Numbered from the stretch's first letter, positions 7,256-15,126 are shown. The stretch: DNA of 22,024 nucleotides from an uncultured Alphaproteobacteria bacterium (GCA_905480445.1 CAJQQJ010000244.1:1-22024), one strand, 5' to 3'. Numbers and translations are program-made. Notes: generated from the sequence alone by a model not told the origin.

Positions 7256-8815
7256 TTAAGATTTCTGGAACATGGCTAACATGCGACGGGTGACCATGAA
7301 GCCCCCAACGATGTTGATGGAAGCAATCAAAACCGAGATCGCCGCCAAGACCATCACAATGGTGGAAGAAGAGCCGATCTGAAGCAGAGCGCCCAAAATG
7401 ATGATGCCCGAGATCGCGTTTGTAACCGCCATCAAAGGTGTATGAAGCGCGTGGCTAACGTTCCAGATCACCTGGAACCCAACAAAACATGAAAGCGCAA
7501 AAACAATAAAGTGCTGCATGAAGCTTGCAGGCGCAAAGGCGCCGATGAAAGCCATCATCAGACCGCCAGCGATGAGCGTCAGAGTTTGAGAACGGCCCGC
7601 TTTTTTCATCGCAGCCATTTCTTCAGCCGCTACCTCTTCCGGTGTTTTTTCTGGCGCCTTTGGCGCTGCCTTAGCAATCGCCTGAATTTTCGGAGACGGA
7701 GGCGGGAAAGTGACTGCACCGTCAAAGGTTGCTGTGGCTCCGCGAATCACATCATCATCCATATTATGAACAATCTGGCCGTCCTTTTCAGGCGTCAGAT
7801 CATCCATCATATGGCGAATGTTTGTTGAATAAAGTGTGGAGGACTGAGCCGCCATACGGCTTGGGAAATCAGTGTAACCAACAACGGTAACGCCGTTCTT
7901 AGTTTCAACCTTTTGATCCATCACAGTCAGATCACAATTACCACCGCGTTCAGCTGCCAAGTCAACAACAACAGAGCCTGGCTTCATGGCTGCAACCATA
8001 TCTTCGAGCCACAACTTTGGTGCATCTCGCCCGGGGATCAAGGCGGTTGTGATGACGATGTCCACATCGGGTGCTTGTTCACGGAAACAAGCTAATTGCT
8101 TTTCGCGGAACTCAGGGCTGGACGGGGCCGCATAGCCACCGTCGCCAGAGCCACTCTCTTTAAAATCCAAGAACAGAAACTCAGCGCCCATAGATTCAAT
8201 TTGCTCAGCCACTTCTGGACGGACGTCAAAAGCACGGACAATGGCACCCATTGACTGGGCTGCTCCAATGGCCGCGAGACCGGCGACACCTGCGCCAATC
8301 ACAAGAACTTTCGCAGGTGGTACTTTTCCTGCTGCTGTAATTTGACCTGTAAAGAAGCGACCAAAATTATTGCTCGCCTCAATGACGGCACGATAGCCAG
8401 CGATATTGGCCATTGAAGACAGAGCGTCCATCTTTTGCGCGCGACTGATACGTGGCACCATATCCATGGCTATCAGATTGGCGTCGCGATCTTTTACCTT
8501 GTTGAGCAGCGCTTCGTTTTGAGCCGGATAAAAGAAAGAGATCAGCGTCTGTCCCTTCCTCAGCTTTTTAACTTCTGCATCGGAAGGAGGTCTGACTTTA
8601 GCCACAACTTCGACTGCCTTCCAAAGAGCGGCGGCAGTTTTAACAACTTCAACGCCCGCTTCTTTGTAATCCTCGTCGCTAAACCTGGCGGCAGCACCGG
8701 CGCCAGCCTCAATCAGACATTCGTAACCAAGCTTTTGTAAAGCAAGCGCAGACTGCGGTGTTATCGCAACACGATCTTCGCCTTTAAAGGTCTCCTTTGG
8801 AGCACCAATCTTCAT
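7256..8815 (-). CDS. pntA: NAD(P) transhydrogenase subunit alpha (fused form)
   Basis: PntA supplies the NAD(H)-binding domain I and part of the membrane domain of the proton-translocating transhydrogenase. The 519 residues contain the whole E. coli-type alpha chain: MKIGAPKETFKGEDRVAITP at the start, SRAQKMDALSSMANIAGYRA near residues 124-143, the Rossmann GAGVAGLAA at 174-182 with FDVRPEV beyond it, and TDFPSRMAAQSS. An Ala/Pro/Glu-rich linker (about 373-405) leads to a domain with about four membrane helices, including SHALHTPLMAVTNAISG. In some alphaproteobacteria such as Rhodospirillum rubrum this chain is split into PntAA and PntAB; here it is one gene. AGGG lies a few bases before the ATG. 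First gene of the pntAB operon. Confidence 0.97.
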   Translation of the reverse strand: MKIGAPKETFKGEDRVAITPQSALALQKLGYECLIEAGAGAAARFSDEDYKEAGVEVVKTAAALWKAVEVVAKVRPPSDAEVKKLRKGQTLISFFYPAQNEALLNKVKDRDANLIAMDMVPRISRAQKMDALSSMANIAGYRAVIEASNNFGRFFTGQITAAGKVPPAKVLVIGAGVAGLAAIGAAQSMGAIVRAFDVRPEVAEQIESMGAEFLFLDFKESGSGDGGYAAPSSPEFREKQLACFREQAPDVDIVITTALIPGRDAPKLWLEDMVAAMKPGSVVVDLAAERGGNCDLTVMDQKVETKNGVTVVGYTDFPSRMAAQSSTLYSTNIRHMMDDLTPEKDGQIVHNMDDDVIRGATATFDGAVTFPPPSPKIQAIAKAAPKAPEKTPEEVAAEEMAAMKKAGRSQTLTLIAGGLMMAFIGAFAPASFMQHFIVFALSCFVGFQVIWNVSHALHTPLMAVTNAISGIIILGALLQIGSSSTIVMVLAAISVLIASINIVGGFMVTRRMLAMFQKS

Positions 8816-9243
8816 AACCCTACCCTTTATTGTGTTAGGTTGAACCAGCTACTTTCAAACCCAACAATGTATCAATTAATCTGCGTGGCGATCTCACGCG
8901 TCGTCGCTTTTGGGTATCGGGAAGATAGCAGTCATTGGCCTTGCGGCCAGTGGTTTTCCTGTCGCAGGAACTCTCATTTATATTATCTTGATTGCGTTTT
9001 AACCAAAACCGAAAGTGACGGTTGTTTATCGACCTCTGTAACAGCCTTTTTCAAGTAAATTTCACGTGCGAAAAAGGCTACTCCAGAACTTGAAGCTCTG
9101 CATAATCGTGATTGAACAAGCTACCCATCACAATTTGATAGTTTTATCTCCGCCCTGGTTCTCTGCTGACCACAATTCATTTGTCAAAGTGCCAAGACTT
9201 GTTGGATATAGTTGGGATCAACTACTTTGGTGAGTCAGGTCGT
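8816..9243. other. Divergent intergenic region before pntA and the LLM oxidoreductase
   Basis: This gap must contain the pntAB promoter on the minus strand and that of the flavin oxidoreductase on the plus strand. A perfect 9-base dyad, AGCCTTTTT (9043-9051) / AAAAAGGCT (9071-9079) with a 19-base spacer, is the clearest structure. A short hydrophobic open frame with no ATG or ribosome site ends at TAA 9000-9002; from TTG 8910 it would encode 30 residues rich in I, A, G and V, like one membrane helix. I do not call it a gene. A 72-codon plus-strand frame at 8840-9058 has no coding character. Confidence 0.5.
9043..9079. repeat. 9-base perfect inverted repeat
   Basis: The arms AGCCTTTTT and AAAAAGGCT are separated by 19 bases. 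The AT part lies towards the loop, which is the reverse of an intrinsic terminator stem with a trailing T-run. The position, about 165 bases before the oxidoreductase start, suits a protein-binding site or transcript hairpin. Function is not known. Confidence 0.4.
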
Positions 9244-10263
9244 ATGGACTTCTCAATTCAGCTTTCATCTTACTTCCCAGACAAGTCTTATGGCGGTGCG
9301 CAGCTATACCGAGATATGGTCGACCAGTCTGTGCTTGCTGACAAGCTTGGATACGACGCTGTCTCCCTAACCGAGCATCACTTGATCAACATCCTGATGC
9401 AACCGGCACCCCTGCAAATGGCCGTCAAAATCGCGGCAGCCACCAAGCAAATAAAGATCATGACGTCAGTGGTTGTCCTCCCCATCCATGACATGCGTAC
9501 CTATGCTGGCGAAGTCATAGTTACAGATATGCTAACCGACGGCCGTTTGATGCTGGGTGTTGGTCGCGGCGCTTATGCTTTTGAGATCGAACGCTTAGGC
9601 GTGGACATGGCATCCACTCGAGAGAAGTTCGATGAGTCACTCGATGTGCTCCAGGCACTCATGCGGGAAGAGGAAGTTTCCTGGGACGGCAAATATTACA
9701 AGTTCGATCCGTTGACGATCATGCCAAGACCCGCCAATGGAGAGGGGCCGCCAATAATGATGGCCGTCCTCATTCCGCAGGCGATTGAAGCCTGCGCTAA
9801 ACGCGGTTTCCATATTCAGACCACGCCTCTGTCAGGTGATCACCAGCATATGTTGGATCAGGTCAATGCTTTTAATCGTGGAAAAGAAGCACGTGGTGAG
9901 AAAGGCAAAGACTTAACTCTTTCGCTTTCACGGGTCGCTTTCATGGCCTCTTCGGCTGCCGATCGTCAGCGTAAGATCCTACAAGCGGACGATTATTACA
10001 GTCGTTTCGACAATGTCTTCACAGGGCCTGGCATTGTCAAAAATGGCATGATCGAGCCACTACCGCGAAAGCAAACAGCCGAACAACTTGGCGAAGGCTT
10101 GCTGATTTGCACGCCCCAAGAAATGATCGATAAGCTTGCACCCTATCAAGAGTTAGGTGTTGACCGCATTATCTTAAACATCAATTTTGGAATGACCCAG
10201 GCTGAGACTATGGAAGCCATACAGCACTTCGCAGAAGAAGTGATGCCTCACTTCGCTGGCTAG
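9244..10263 (+). CDS. LLM-class flavin-dependent oxidoreductase
   Basis: This 339-residue protein belongs to the bacterial luciferase-like monooxygenase superfamily, TIM-barrel enzymes using FMNH2 or F420. Signs are MDFSIQLSSYFPD at the first strand, DKLGYDAVSLTEHHL near residues 32-46, the IKIMTSVVVLPIHDMRTYAGEV region, DMLTDGRLMLGVGRGAYAFEIERLG, and a C-terminal LGVDRIILNINFG barrel strand. The frame extends upstream to a TTG at 9181, but GGTGAG at 9229-9234, 9 bases before ATG 9244, and the start of the conserved sequence support 9244. The substrate is unknown; members act on aldehydes, alkanes, sulfonates or chelators. A separate flavin reductase would be required and none is adjacent. 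Its stop is 3 bases from the convergent cupin gene. Confidence 0.88.
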   Translation: MDFSIQLSSYFPDKSYGGAQLYRDMVDQSVLADKLGYDAVSLTEHHLINILMQPAPLQMAVKIAAATKQIKIMTSVVVLPIHDMRTYAGEVIVTDMLTDGRLMLGVGRGAYAFEIERLGVDMASTREKFDESLDVLQALMREEEVSWDGKYYKFDPLTIMPRPANGEGPPIMMAVLIPQAIEACAKRGFHIQTTPLSGDHQHMLDQVNAFNRGKEARGEKGKDLTLSLSRVAFMASSAADRQRKILQADDYYSRFDNVFTGPGIVKNGMIEPLPRKQTAEQLGEGLLICTPQEMIDKLAPYQELGVDRIILNINFGMTQAETMEAIQHFAEEVMPHFAG

Positions 10264-10266
10264 AGA

Positions 10267-10947
10267 CTAGAGGTTAGGGGCTTTTGGTTGTTCAGCGAGA
10301 TGATTTCTTTTGATCCAGACCTTGGCACCTTCAGAATTGGCTTTCATCGTCGCCGATCCGCCCTTCGGTAAGCGCAGCCAGGAATGCTGTTCGAAGATTT
10401 CTCCATCATCTTCAAAACCGCCGTCGAGCACGAGCAGTTCTAGTCCGCTTGGTGCTTCTAGTTGGATCTCACTGTTTGGAGTCCACTGTTCCATGGTCAC
10501 CAATTCTCTTGAGTCCTGATGAAGTAAGCATTCTTTAATCGTTTCTTCATCGTTACGAACTGAGAAACATTGATCTGTTGGCCTCGAATTAACTTCTGTT
10601 CGGTCGTCTAAATCGAATTGCCAGAGTTTAACAAAGATTGTGCAACCTTCTTCTGATCCCGGTCTATGCGAAGTTGTTGGCGGGTTTCGAATATAAGAAC
10701 CAACGGGGAAGTCTCCATGTTCATCTTGGAAAACGCCTTCCAGCACCAAAAACTCTTCACCACCATCGTGAACGTGAGGTGAAAAATGGCTCCCCGGCGC
10801 GAAACGAACAATTGTCGTAGCACGGGCCACTTCGTCGCCTAATCGATCCAACATACGACGTTCGACCCCGCCCATTGGTGACGGCACCCAAGAATTGGTA
10901 CGACAGTGAACGGAGACCCGTTCGTCAAAATTCGCGTTTAGTTCCAT
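10267..10947 (-). CDS. ChrR-type double-cupin domain protein
   Basis: This 226-residue cytoplasmic protein has two cupin halves. The first contains a metal-binding set within FSPHVHDGGEEFLVLEG (H58, H60, E64 or E65) and a later histidine in PPTTSHRPG (H94). The second half (about 145-215) keeps the fold pattern (LELLVLDGGFED, LRLPKG) but lacks the paired histidines, so it is probably structural. This layout matches the C-terminal cupin region of ChrR, the anti-sigma factor of the photooxidative stress sigma factor RpoE, but the N-terminal zinc-binding anti-sigma domain is absent and no ECF sigma gene is adjacent. It is therefore more likely a stand-alone cupin enzyme or sensor. It is divergent from the amine oxidase gene across 90 bases. 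Confidence 0.82.
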   Translation of the reverse strand: MELNANFDERVSVHCRTNSWVPSPMGGVERRMLDRLGDEVARATTIVRFAPGSHFSPHVHDGGEEFLVLEGVFQDEHGDFPVGSYIRNPPTTSHRPGSEEGCTIFVKLWQFDLDDRTEVNSRPTDQCFSVRNDEETIKECLLHQDSRELVTMEQWTPNSEIQLEAPSGLELLVLDGGFEDDGEIFEQHSWLRLPKGGSATMKANSEGAKVWIKRNHLAEQPKAPNL

Positions 10948-11037
10948 TTGTTTGACTTATCCCACGACAAGGTGATTGGTCGGTTTAGGTGAAGCATATA
11001 GAACGAACAATCACACGCCAAAAGGAAAACGAAGTCA
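10948..11037. promoter_or_regulatory. Divergent promoter region, cupin / amine oxidase
   Basis: The 90-base gap must carry promoters for both genes. It has a perfect 7-base inverted repeat, GTGATTG (10972-10978) and CAATCAC (11008-11014), with a 29-base spacer, and a TATAGA at 10997-11002 that could be a -10 element for the plus strand. AAAGGAAA at 11021-11028 is the ribosome site of the amine oxidase. Confidence 0.35.
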
Positions 11038-12138
11038 GTGACAGTCACGGATCCTAAAACTAGACGAATTCAAATCACCATCGTTGGTGCTGGTTTAGCA
11101 GGGCTAACAACTGCCTATTTGCTTCAAAAAGCTGGCTTGGATACCCTGATAATAGAAGCCTCTGATAGGATCGGTGGTCGAATTCATTCTGTACGCGATG
11201 CTGAAAACAATTTCCTTGGTGATCTAGGACCGACTTGGGTTTGGCCGCCTTATCAACCGCTGGCCACTAAATGGCTGCAGCGTTTCTCTATCGAGGTTTA
11301 CCCTCAACATGAAGAGGGCAGAGCTGTTCATGATATCGATCCTAATGGTGAGCCTACCCATGGCTTTGCTCCAAGACAAGAAGGCATCTCCCGTATCCTT
11401 GGCGGGCCACAGGCTTTGGTCGATTGCTTGGGTTCTGCTTTGAAACCAAAGACACTGGAACTCAATTCGTCGCTCCTGGCCGTTAGTCAAAGTGACAAGA
11501 GATTGACTTTGAGAACGTCTCAGGGCCAAATTAGCACGCAGTACCTTGTTGTAACTATCCCCATGAGGTTAGCAGCGGAGACGGTCGAATGGGGCGATTG
11601 CCTTGATCCTAATCTGATCCAATTGATGTCCGCGGCGCCAACTTGGATGGCAACACAAGCCAAGGCCACGATTGTTTATGAACGGCCCTTCTGGCGAGAC
11701 AAGGGTCTATCAGGCCAGATAATGAGCAGGGTTGGACCCATGGCAGAAGCCCATGACCATTGTGGACCAAATGGTTTTCCGGCAGCTATTTTTGGATTTA
11801 TTGGCTTGCCGGCAGATACGAGGGAGAAACACCGTGACCTGTTGGAGGAAGCAATTGTAGATCAACTTGTAAGATGCTTCGGACCAAAAGCGACAAAGCC
11901 AACTTCAATCTCGATCGAAGACTGGGCGTTAAACTCTAACATCTGTTCCAAACTTGATTTAGCAACACCGCCTGCACATCCACAGTTGTTGCCAGGCATC
12001 ATTCGCGAAAGTCACTGCGACGGAAAACTCTTTTTCGCTAGTGCCGAGACGGCTGCAAGAAGCCCGGGGCTCATAGAAGGTGCCTTGGATGCTGGCAGTC
12101 GTGCTGCGACCCAAATCTTAGAACTGGACGACGGCTAG
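11038..12138 (+). CDS. Flavin-containing amine oxidase family protein
   Basis: This 366-residue FAD enzyme has the N-terminal dinucleotide-binding motif IVGAGLAGLTTAYLLQ (residues 15-30), an acidic residue closing the second strand (LIIEASDRIGGRIHS, 37-51), and GDLGPTWVWPPY as in flavin monoamine oxidases and phytoene-desaturase relatives. The C-terminal FAD motif FFASAETAARSPGLIEGALDAGSRAA (broadly 331-356) corresponds to the family's F-A-G-x-E-T...GAxxSGxRAA. At 366 residues it is shorter than the roughly 450 usual for monoamine oxidases, with a reduced substrate domain. No signal peptide is seen. The start is GTG 11038 with AAAGGAAA about 9 bases before it. The stop overlaps the convergent YHS gene stop by 3 bases. 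The substrate amine is unknown. Confidence 0.88.
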   Translation: MTVTDPKTRRIQITIVGAGLAGLTTAYLLQKAGLDTLIIEASDRIGGRIHSVRDAENNFLGDLGPTWVWPPYQPLATKWLQRFSIEVYPQHEEGRAVHDIDPNGEPTHGFAPRQEGISRILGGPQALVDCLGSALKPKTLELNSSLLAVSQSDKRLTLRTSQGQISTQYLVVTIPMRLAAETVEWGDCLDPNLIQLMSAAPTWMATQAKATIVYERPFWRDKGLSGQIMSRVGPMAEAHDHCGPNGFPAAIFGFIGLPADTREKHRDLLEEAIVDQLVRCFGPKATKPTSISIEDWALNSNICSKLDLATPPAHPQLLPGIIRESHCDGKLFFASAETAARSPGLIEGALDAGSRAATQILELDDG

Positions 12139-12608
12139 GACTTTAGATCCCAATTGGCTTGTGCCTTTTTAATCATCTTATCTTGGCCTTTATCAAAGAA
12201 CTTACCGCCCTTAGGTGCGGCAAACAAATAGAGTTTGTTCTCGTAAATACGCCAGACTTTAGGATTGGAGTTAACCACCGATCCAAAGGACATGGCACGC
12301 GTGCAGAAACCACCAAACTGTGGCGCGAAGGCTGTAGGGTTCGCTTCAAAGAGCGCAGCCTCTTCAGCGGTTGCAAACTGCCACTTGGCGCCCTTCCACT
12401 CGACTACTGATTTCTTACTGCCTTTGCCGAACGCACCGGTTTTGAAGTAAGCGGTTGTATCATAACCTTTGATGGCCACACCCTTATTAGTCTTCGAGAC
12501 AAGATCTTTTGCCAAGGAGAATGTTGGGAAGGCCAGCATAGCGACTGCGCCAGCTGTAAGAGCCAACGCGCCACGACGGCTTAGCAAAGGAGAAGTCTGT
12601 TTAGTCAT
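12135..12608 (-). CDS. Exported YHS-domain protein
   Basis: This 157-residue protein starts with a twin-arginine type signal: SRRGALALTAGAV at residues 10-22, then a hydrophobic stretch and a probable cleavage site after FSLA (about residue 33). The mature part is a YHS domain: GVAIKGYDTTAYF, then VEWKGAKWQFATAEEAALFEANP and FAPQFGGFCTRAMSFG with a single cysteine at C102. This form (GYD..AYF..G) is common as small periplasmic proteins in proteobacteria, and related YHS domains have been tied to metal, particularly copper, handling. The sequence does not show which ligand is bound. It is divergent from the Rieske oxygenase gene across about 160 bases and convergent with the amine oxidase gene. 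Confidence 0.87.
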   Translation of the reverse strand: MTKQTSPLLSRRGALALTAGAVAMLAFPTFSLAKDLVSKTNKGVAIKGYDTTAYFKTGAFGKGSKKSVVEWKGAKWQFATAEEAALFEANPTAFAPQFGGFCTRAMSFGSVVNSNPKVWRIYENKLYLFAAPKGGKFFDKGQDKMIKKAQANWDLKS

Positions 12609-12770
12609 GATTGATTCTTCGAAAGAGTTGGAGAAACTTCAATTCGGATTAACATCGAGAGACTTGTCCATCAAATCACGTTGCCGTAACTAATCTGTGG
12701 CTAAGATTCTTCTGGTCAAAGGCGCAAACAGCGATTAACTGGGTTTAGCAGGTTTTTTTAGGACGGTTGG
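12609..12770. promoter_or_regulatory. Divergent promoter region, YHS gene / Rieske oxygenase
   Basis: This 162-base gap separates the divergent YHS and Rieske oxygenase genes. I see an AGGA a few bases before the Rieske ATG but no convincing dyad or promoter pair. It contains no gene. Confidence 0.3.
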
Positions 12771-13904
12771 ATGTTGGATCATCTCGAAAACACTGTTGTG
12801 GGATCAGATCGCCAACGAACTCTAGCGGCGGATTACTACATCAATGATAATAAGCTGAAAGAGGAAAAAGAACGGATATTTTTCCGCTCCTGGCTTTACG
12901 CTTGTCATGCTAGTGAACTCGCCGATGCGGGGTCGTTCGTCACAACCAAAATCTTCGACCAGTCTATTTTCTTGGTCAAAGACCGAGACGGTCAGATCCG
13001 CGCCTTCTACAACGTATGTCCTCACCGAGGTCATCAGTTGGTTGAAGGGTTGGGCAAAAAAAGCCGGATCACCTGTCCTTATCACGCTTGGGCCTTTGCA
13101 CTAGATGGTAAGCGCATTGGATCACGCAGGTCAAAGACGCTAACAGGTCCCTCTAACGACGAGATCTGTTTATCCGAAATTCGTGTTGATCGCCTCGTTG
13201 ATTTCATTTTCGTTAACCTCGACCCGCAAGCTCAACCACTCTCTACTTTCGCGCCGGGCCTTGAAGAACAAATGTTGTCTGTTGAGCCTGATCTGCCTGC
13301 GATGAAGCCCGAAGAAGCCGTTCAATTAGACATCGACTATCCCTGTGAGGCCAACTGGAAAGTACTGGTCGATAACTATCTAGAATGTCATCACTGCGTT
13401 AACGCCCACGACCAGTTCAACGATATGATGGATTTGAGCCAATCGTCCTTCGCTCTCCACAAGAACTATACTTTTCAGGTCGCTCCTACAGAGAATAAAG
13501 CAGAAAACAAAGCCTTTCCGCTGGAACGTGATCACGACATCACCACGGGTCACTTTTGGTGGCTTTTCCCCAACACTTTGATTGGGCAATTCCCAGGTGC
13601 CAAAGGATTCTACTTATCGACGGTAACACCGACCACACCTGACAGCACGATGCGAAAATCGGTGACTCTGAAGCCTCCTGTTCCAACAGACCCTGAGATG
13701 GAACAGCGCCACAAACAACGCGCCGAATGGTTCCCAACCGTCTCAGCGGAAGACAAGGCGCTGTGTGAGAACGTTCAACGGGGCATGCATCAAAGGGGCT
13801 ATCAACAAGGCTGGTATGTGACCGATCCTGAAGCCCATGACATTTCGGAACATGCCATGCGCTACTTCCATGATCTTTATTTGGCGGCTATGAAAGATAT
13901 TTAG
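12771..13904 (+). CDS. Rieske non-haem iron oxygenase, alpha subunit
   Basis: This 377-residue protein is a full-length oxygenase component of the aromatic-ring-hydroxylating/choline-monooxygenase type. The Rieske [2Fe-2S] ligands are C83 and H85 (CPHRGH) and C102 and H105 (CPYHAW). The mononuclear iron site is seen in NYLECHHCVNAH (202-213, H208 and H213), inside the conserved ANWKVLVDNYLEC segment; the carboxylate ligand is presumably in the C-terminal part. The tail QRGMHQRGYQQGWYVTDPE is like the family's VQRGL..GY..G segment. The form resembles glycine-betaine or other quaternary-amine demethylating monooxygenases more than hydrocarbon dioxygenases, and there is no beta subunit gene. The reductase that would supply electrons is not adjacent. 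Substrate remains unknown. Confidence 0.9.
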   Translation: MLDHLENTVVGSDRQRTLAADYYINDNKLKEEKERIFFRSWLYACHASELADAGSFVTTKIFDQSIFLVKDRDGQIRAFYNVCPHRGHQLVEGLGKKSRITCPYHAWAFALDGKRIGSRRSKTLTGPSNDEICLSEIRVDRLVDFIFVNLDPQAQPLSTFAPGLEEQMLSVEPDLPAMKPEEAVQLDIDYPCEANWKVLVDNYLECHHCVNAHDQFNDMMDLSQSSFALHKNYTFQVAPTENKAENKAFPLERDHDITTGHFWWLFPNTLIGQFPGAKGFYLSTVTPTTPDSTMRKSVTLKPPVPTDPEMEQRHKQRAEWFPTVSAEDKALCENVQRGMHQRGYQQGWYVTDPEAHDISEHAMRYFHDLYLAAMKDI

Positions 13905-13997
13905 TTTGTCGAACTTACTATCTTCGTAGAAGACAAAAGTCCCCCTCCAAGACCTCACTTCCACCGTTTTACTTCATCCTAGTAAATGCTTCTCGCG

Positions 13998-14027
13998 ACC
14001 CATTGGTTCACTGATGAACCTATGGGT
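13998..14027. repeat. 13-base-arm hairpin between Rieske oxygenase and MDR genes
   Basis: ACCCAT-T-GGTTCA, loop CTGA, then TGAACC-T-ATGGGT forms a 13-base arm with a single T-T mismatch and a four-base loop. A third copy of the half-site, GGTTC at 14025-14029, overlaps the right arm. It lies 93 bases after the Rieske oxygenase stop and about 90 bases before the MDR start. No T-run follows closely, so it could be either an mRNA 3' end structure or an operator. Confidence 0.6.
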
Positions 14028-14116
14028 TCGATTTCATGCGATTGAGTTGATCGTCAAGCCAGGCCAATATTCGAAGCTAAAGAGCTGCCAGTTTGAGGTT
14101 GCTAAACGGAGGAACT

Positions 14117-15106
14117 ATGAAAGCACTTTGCGTTACTCACTTTAGTGAAACTCTGGAGGCTATCAATCTCCTTGAGATAGACAAACCAAAACCAGTCAAA
14201 GGTGAGGTTCTGATAAAAGTTGAGTGTGGCGGCGCTTTTCCAGCAGACAACCTCCTTCTTTCCAACGACTATATCATTGAGCCAGAACTTCCTTTTACCT
14301 GTGGGCGCATGGGTGTTGGCCGAGTGGTCGAAAATGGTGGCGGGTTCCTGGGTCGTCGTATTATGGGGCGGCGCGTATTCTTTGGTACGACACCCGATCG
14401 CGGCGGTTCCTGGGCTGAATACAGCGTAGCCTCATCGGAATTCTGTGTTCCCGTGGGAATTCAAACCGCTGAAGCAGCTGTTCAGATGGGAAATGGTTTA
14501 ACCGCCGCTTCCTTGCTCCGTTTAACTAAAGAAAAGTCCGCCAAAGCTCTAATCGTTAATGCCGCCGCAAGCTCTCTTGGAAAACAGATCAACTTCCTTG
14601 CTCAGGCCAAGGGGGTCCCATTGATCAACATCATTCGCTCTGATGAGCAAGCCTCTCTCCTGAAGTCGATAGGAGCAGAACATATCCTGGACCAGAAGTC
14701 TGAGTCCTTTGAAACGGAACTAAAAGCGCTGGCTCATGAACTAGAGGCAAGCCTAGCTATAGATAGCGTTGGAGGACCAATGCCCCAGTTGTTGTTGGAT
14801 ACCATGCCGGAATACTCGACGGTGACCCACATTGGGAATCTCTCAGGGCAGGATGCACAAATCAATACGTTGAAAACTTTGACCGCCAGGCATCAAAAAC
14901 TTGAAGGATTTGAAGTTGCTGGTTGGTTAGCGGCTCAAAATTTGTGGACAAAGTTATCAATTCTGTCTGACGCCAAACGACTTGGAGAGCAGCTGGCTTC
15001 AATAACACAAGCCAGGTTGAAAGTTTCGCTGGAACAGGCTGAATGTGAACCCGAGCTGCTCTTTAAAGACACAACCAAAGGTGTCGCTCTAATTTATCCA
15101 GAATAA
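14117..15106 (+). CDS. Zinc-free MDR-family oxidoreductase (quinone reductase-like)
   Basis: This protein of about 329 residues belongs to the medium-chain dehydrogenase/reductase superfamily, in the quinone-oxidoreductase / enoyl-reductase branch. The N-terminal GroES-like part has VLIKVECGGAFPADNLLL and the centre has a nucleotide-binding segment ALIVNAAASSLGKQINFLAQAKGVPLINIIRSDEQ (about 143-178) followed by LLKSIGAEHILD, typical of NADPH binding. AIDSVGGPMPQ and HIGNLSGQ are further family marks. Zinc ligands of alcohol dehydrogenases are absent. The frame opens at TTG 14093, but GGAGG at 14108-14112 directly before ATG 14117 and the conserved MKALCV start decide for 14117. It heads a plus-strand run with the microprotein, a membrane protein and a MAPEG-like protein, 20 bases after its stop. 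Confidence 0.87.
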   Translation: MKALCVTHFSETLEAINLLEIDKPKPVKGEVLIKVECGGAFPADNLLLSNDYIIEPELPFTCGRMGVGRVVENGGGFLGRRIMGRRVFFGTTPDRGGSWAEYSVASSEFCVPVGIQTAEAAVQMGNGLTAASLLRLTKEKSAKALIVNAAASSLGKQINFLAQAKGVPLINIIRSDEQASLLKSIGAEHILDQKSESFETELKALAHELEASLAIDSVGGPMPQLLLDTMPEYSTVTHIGNLSGQDAQINTLKTLTARHQKLEGFEVAGWLAAQNLWTKLSILSDAKRLGEQLASITQARLKVSLEQAECEPELLFKDTTKGVALIYPE

Positions 15107-15126
15107 ACGGAAAGGAAGAACGATTT

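Noticed and set aside
8840..9058. 72-codon plus-strand frame in the gap before the LLM oxidoreductase
   Set aside because: No ribosome site, amino acid composition looks random (many C, S, W), and it overlaps the likely pntA promoter region.
9181..9243. Upstream TTG start for the LLM oxidoreductase
   Set aside because: ATG 9244 has a GGTGAG ribosome site and begins right at the conserved first strand.
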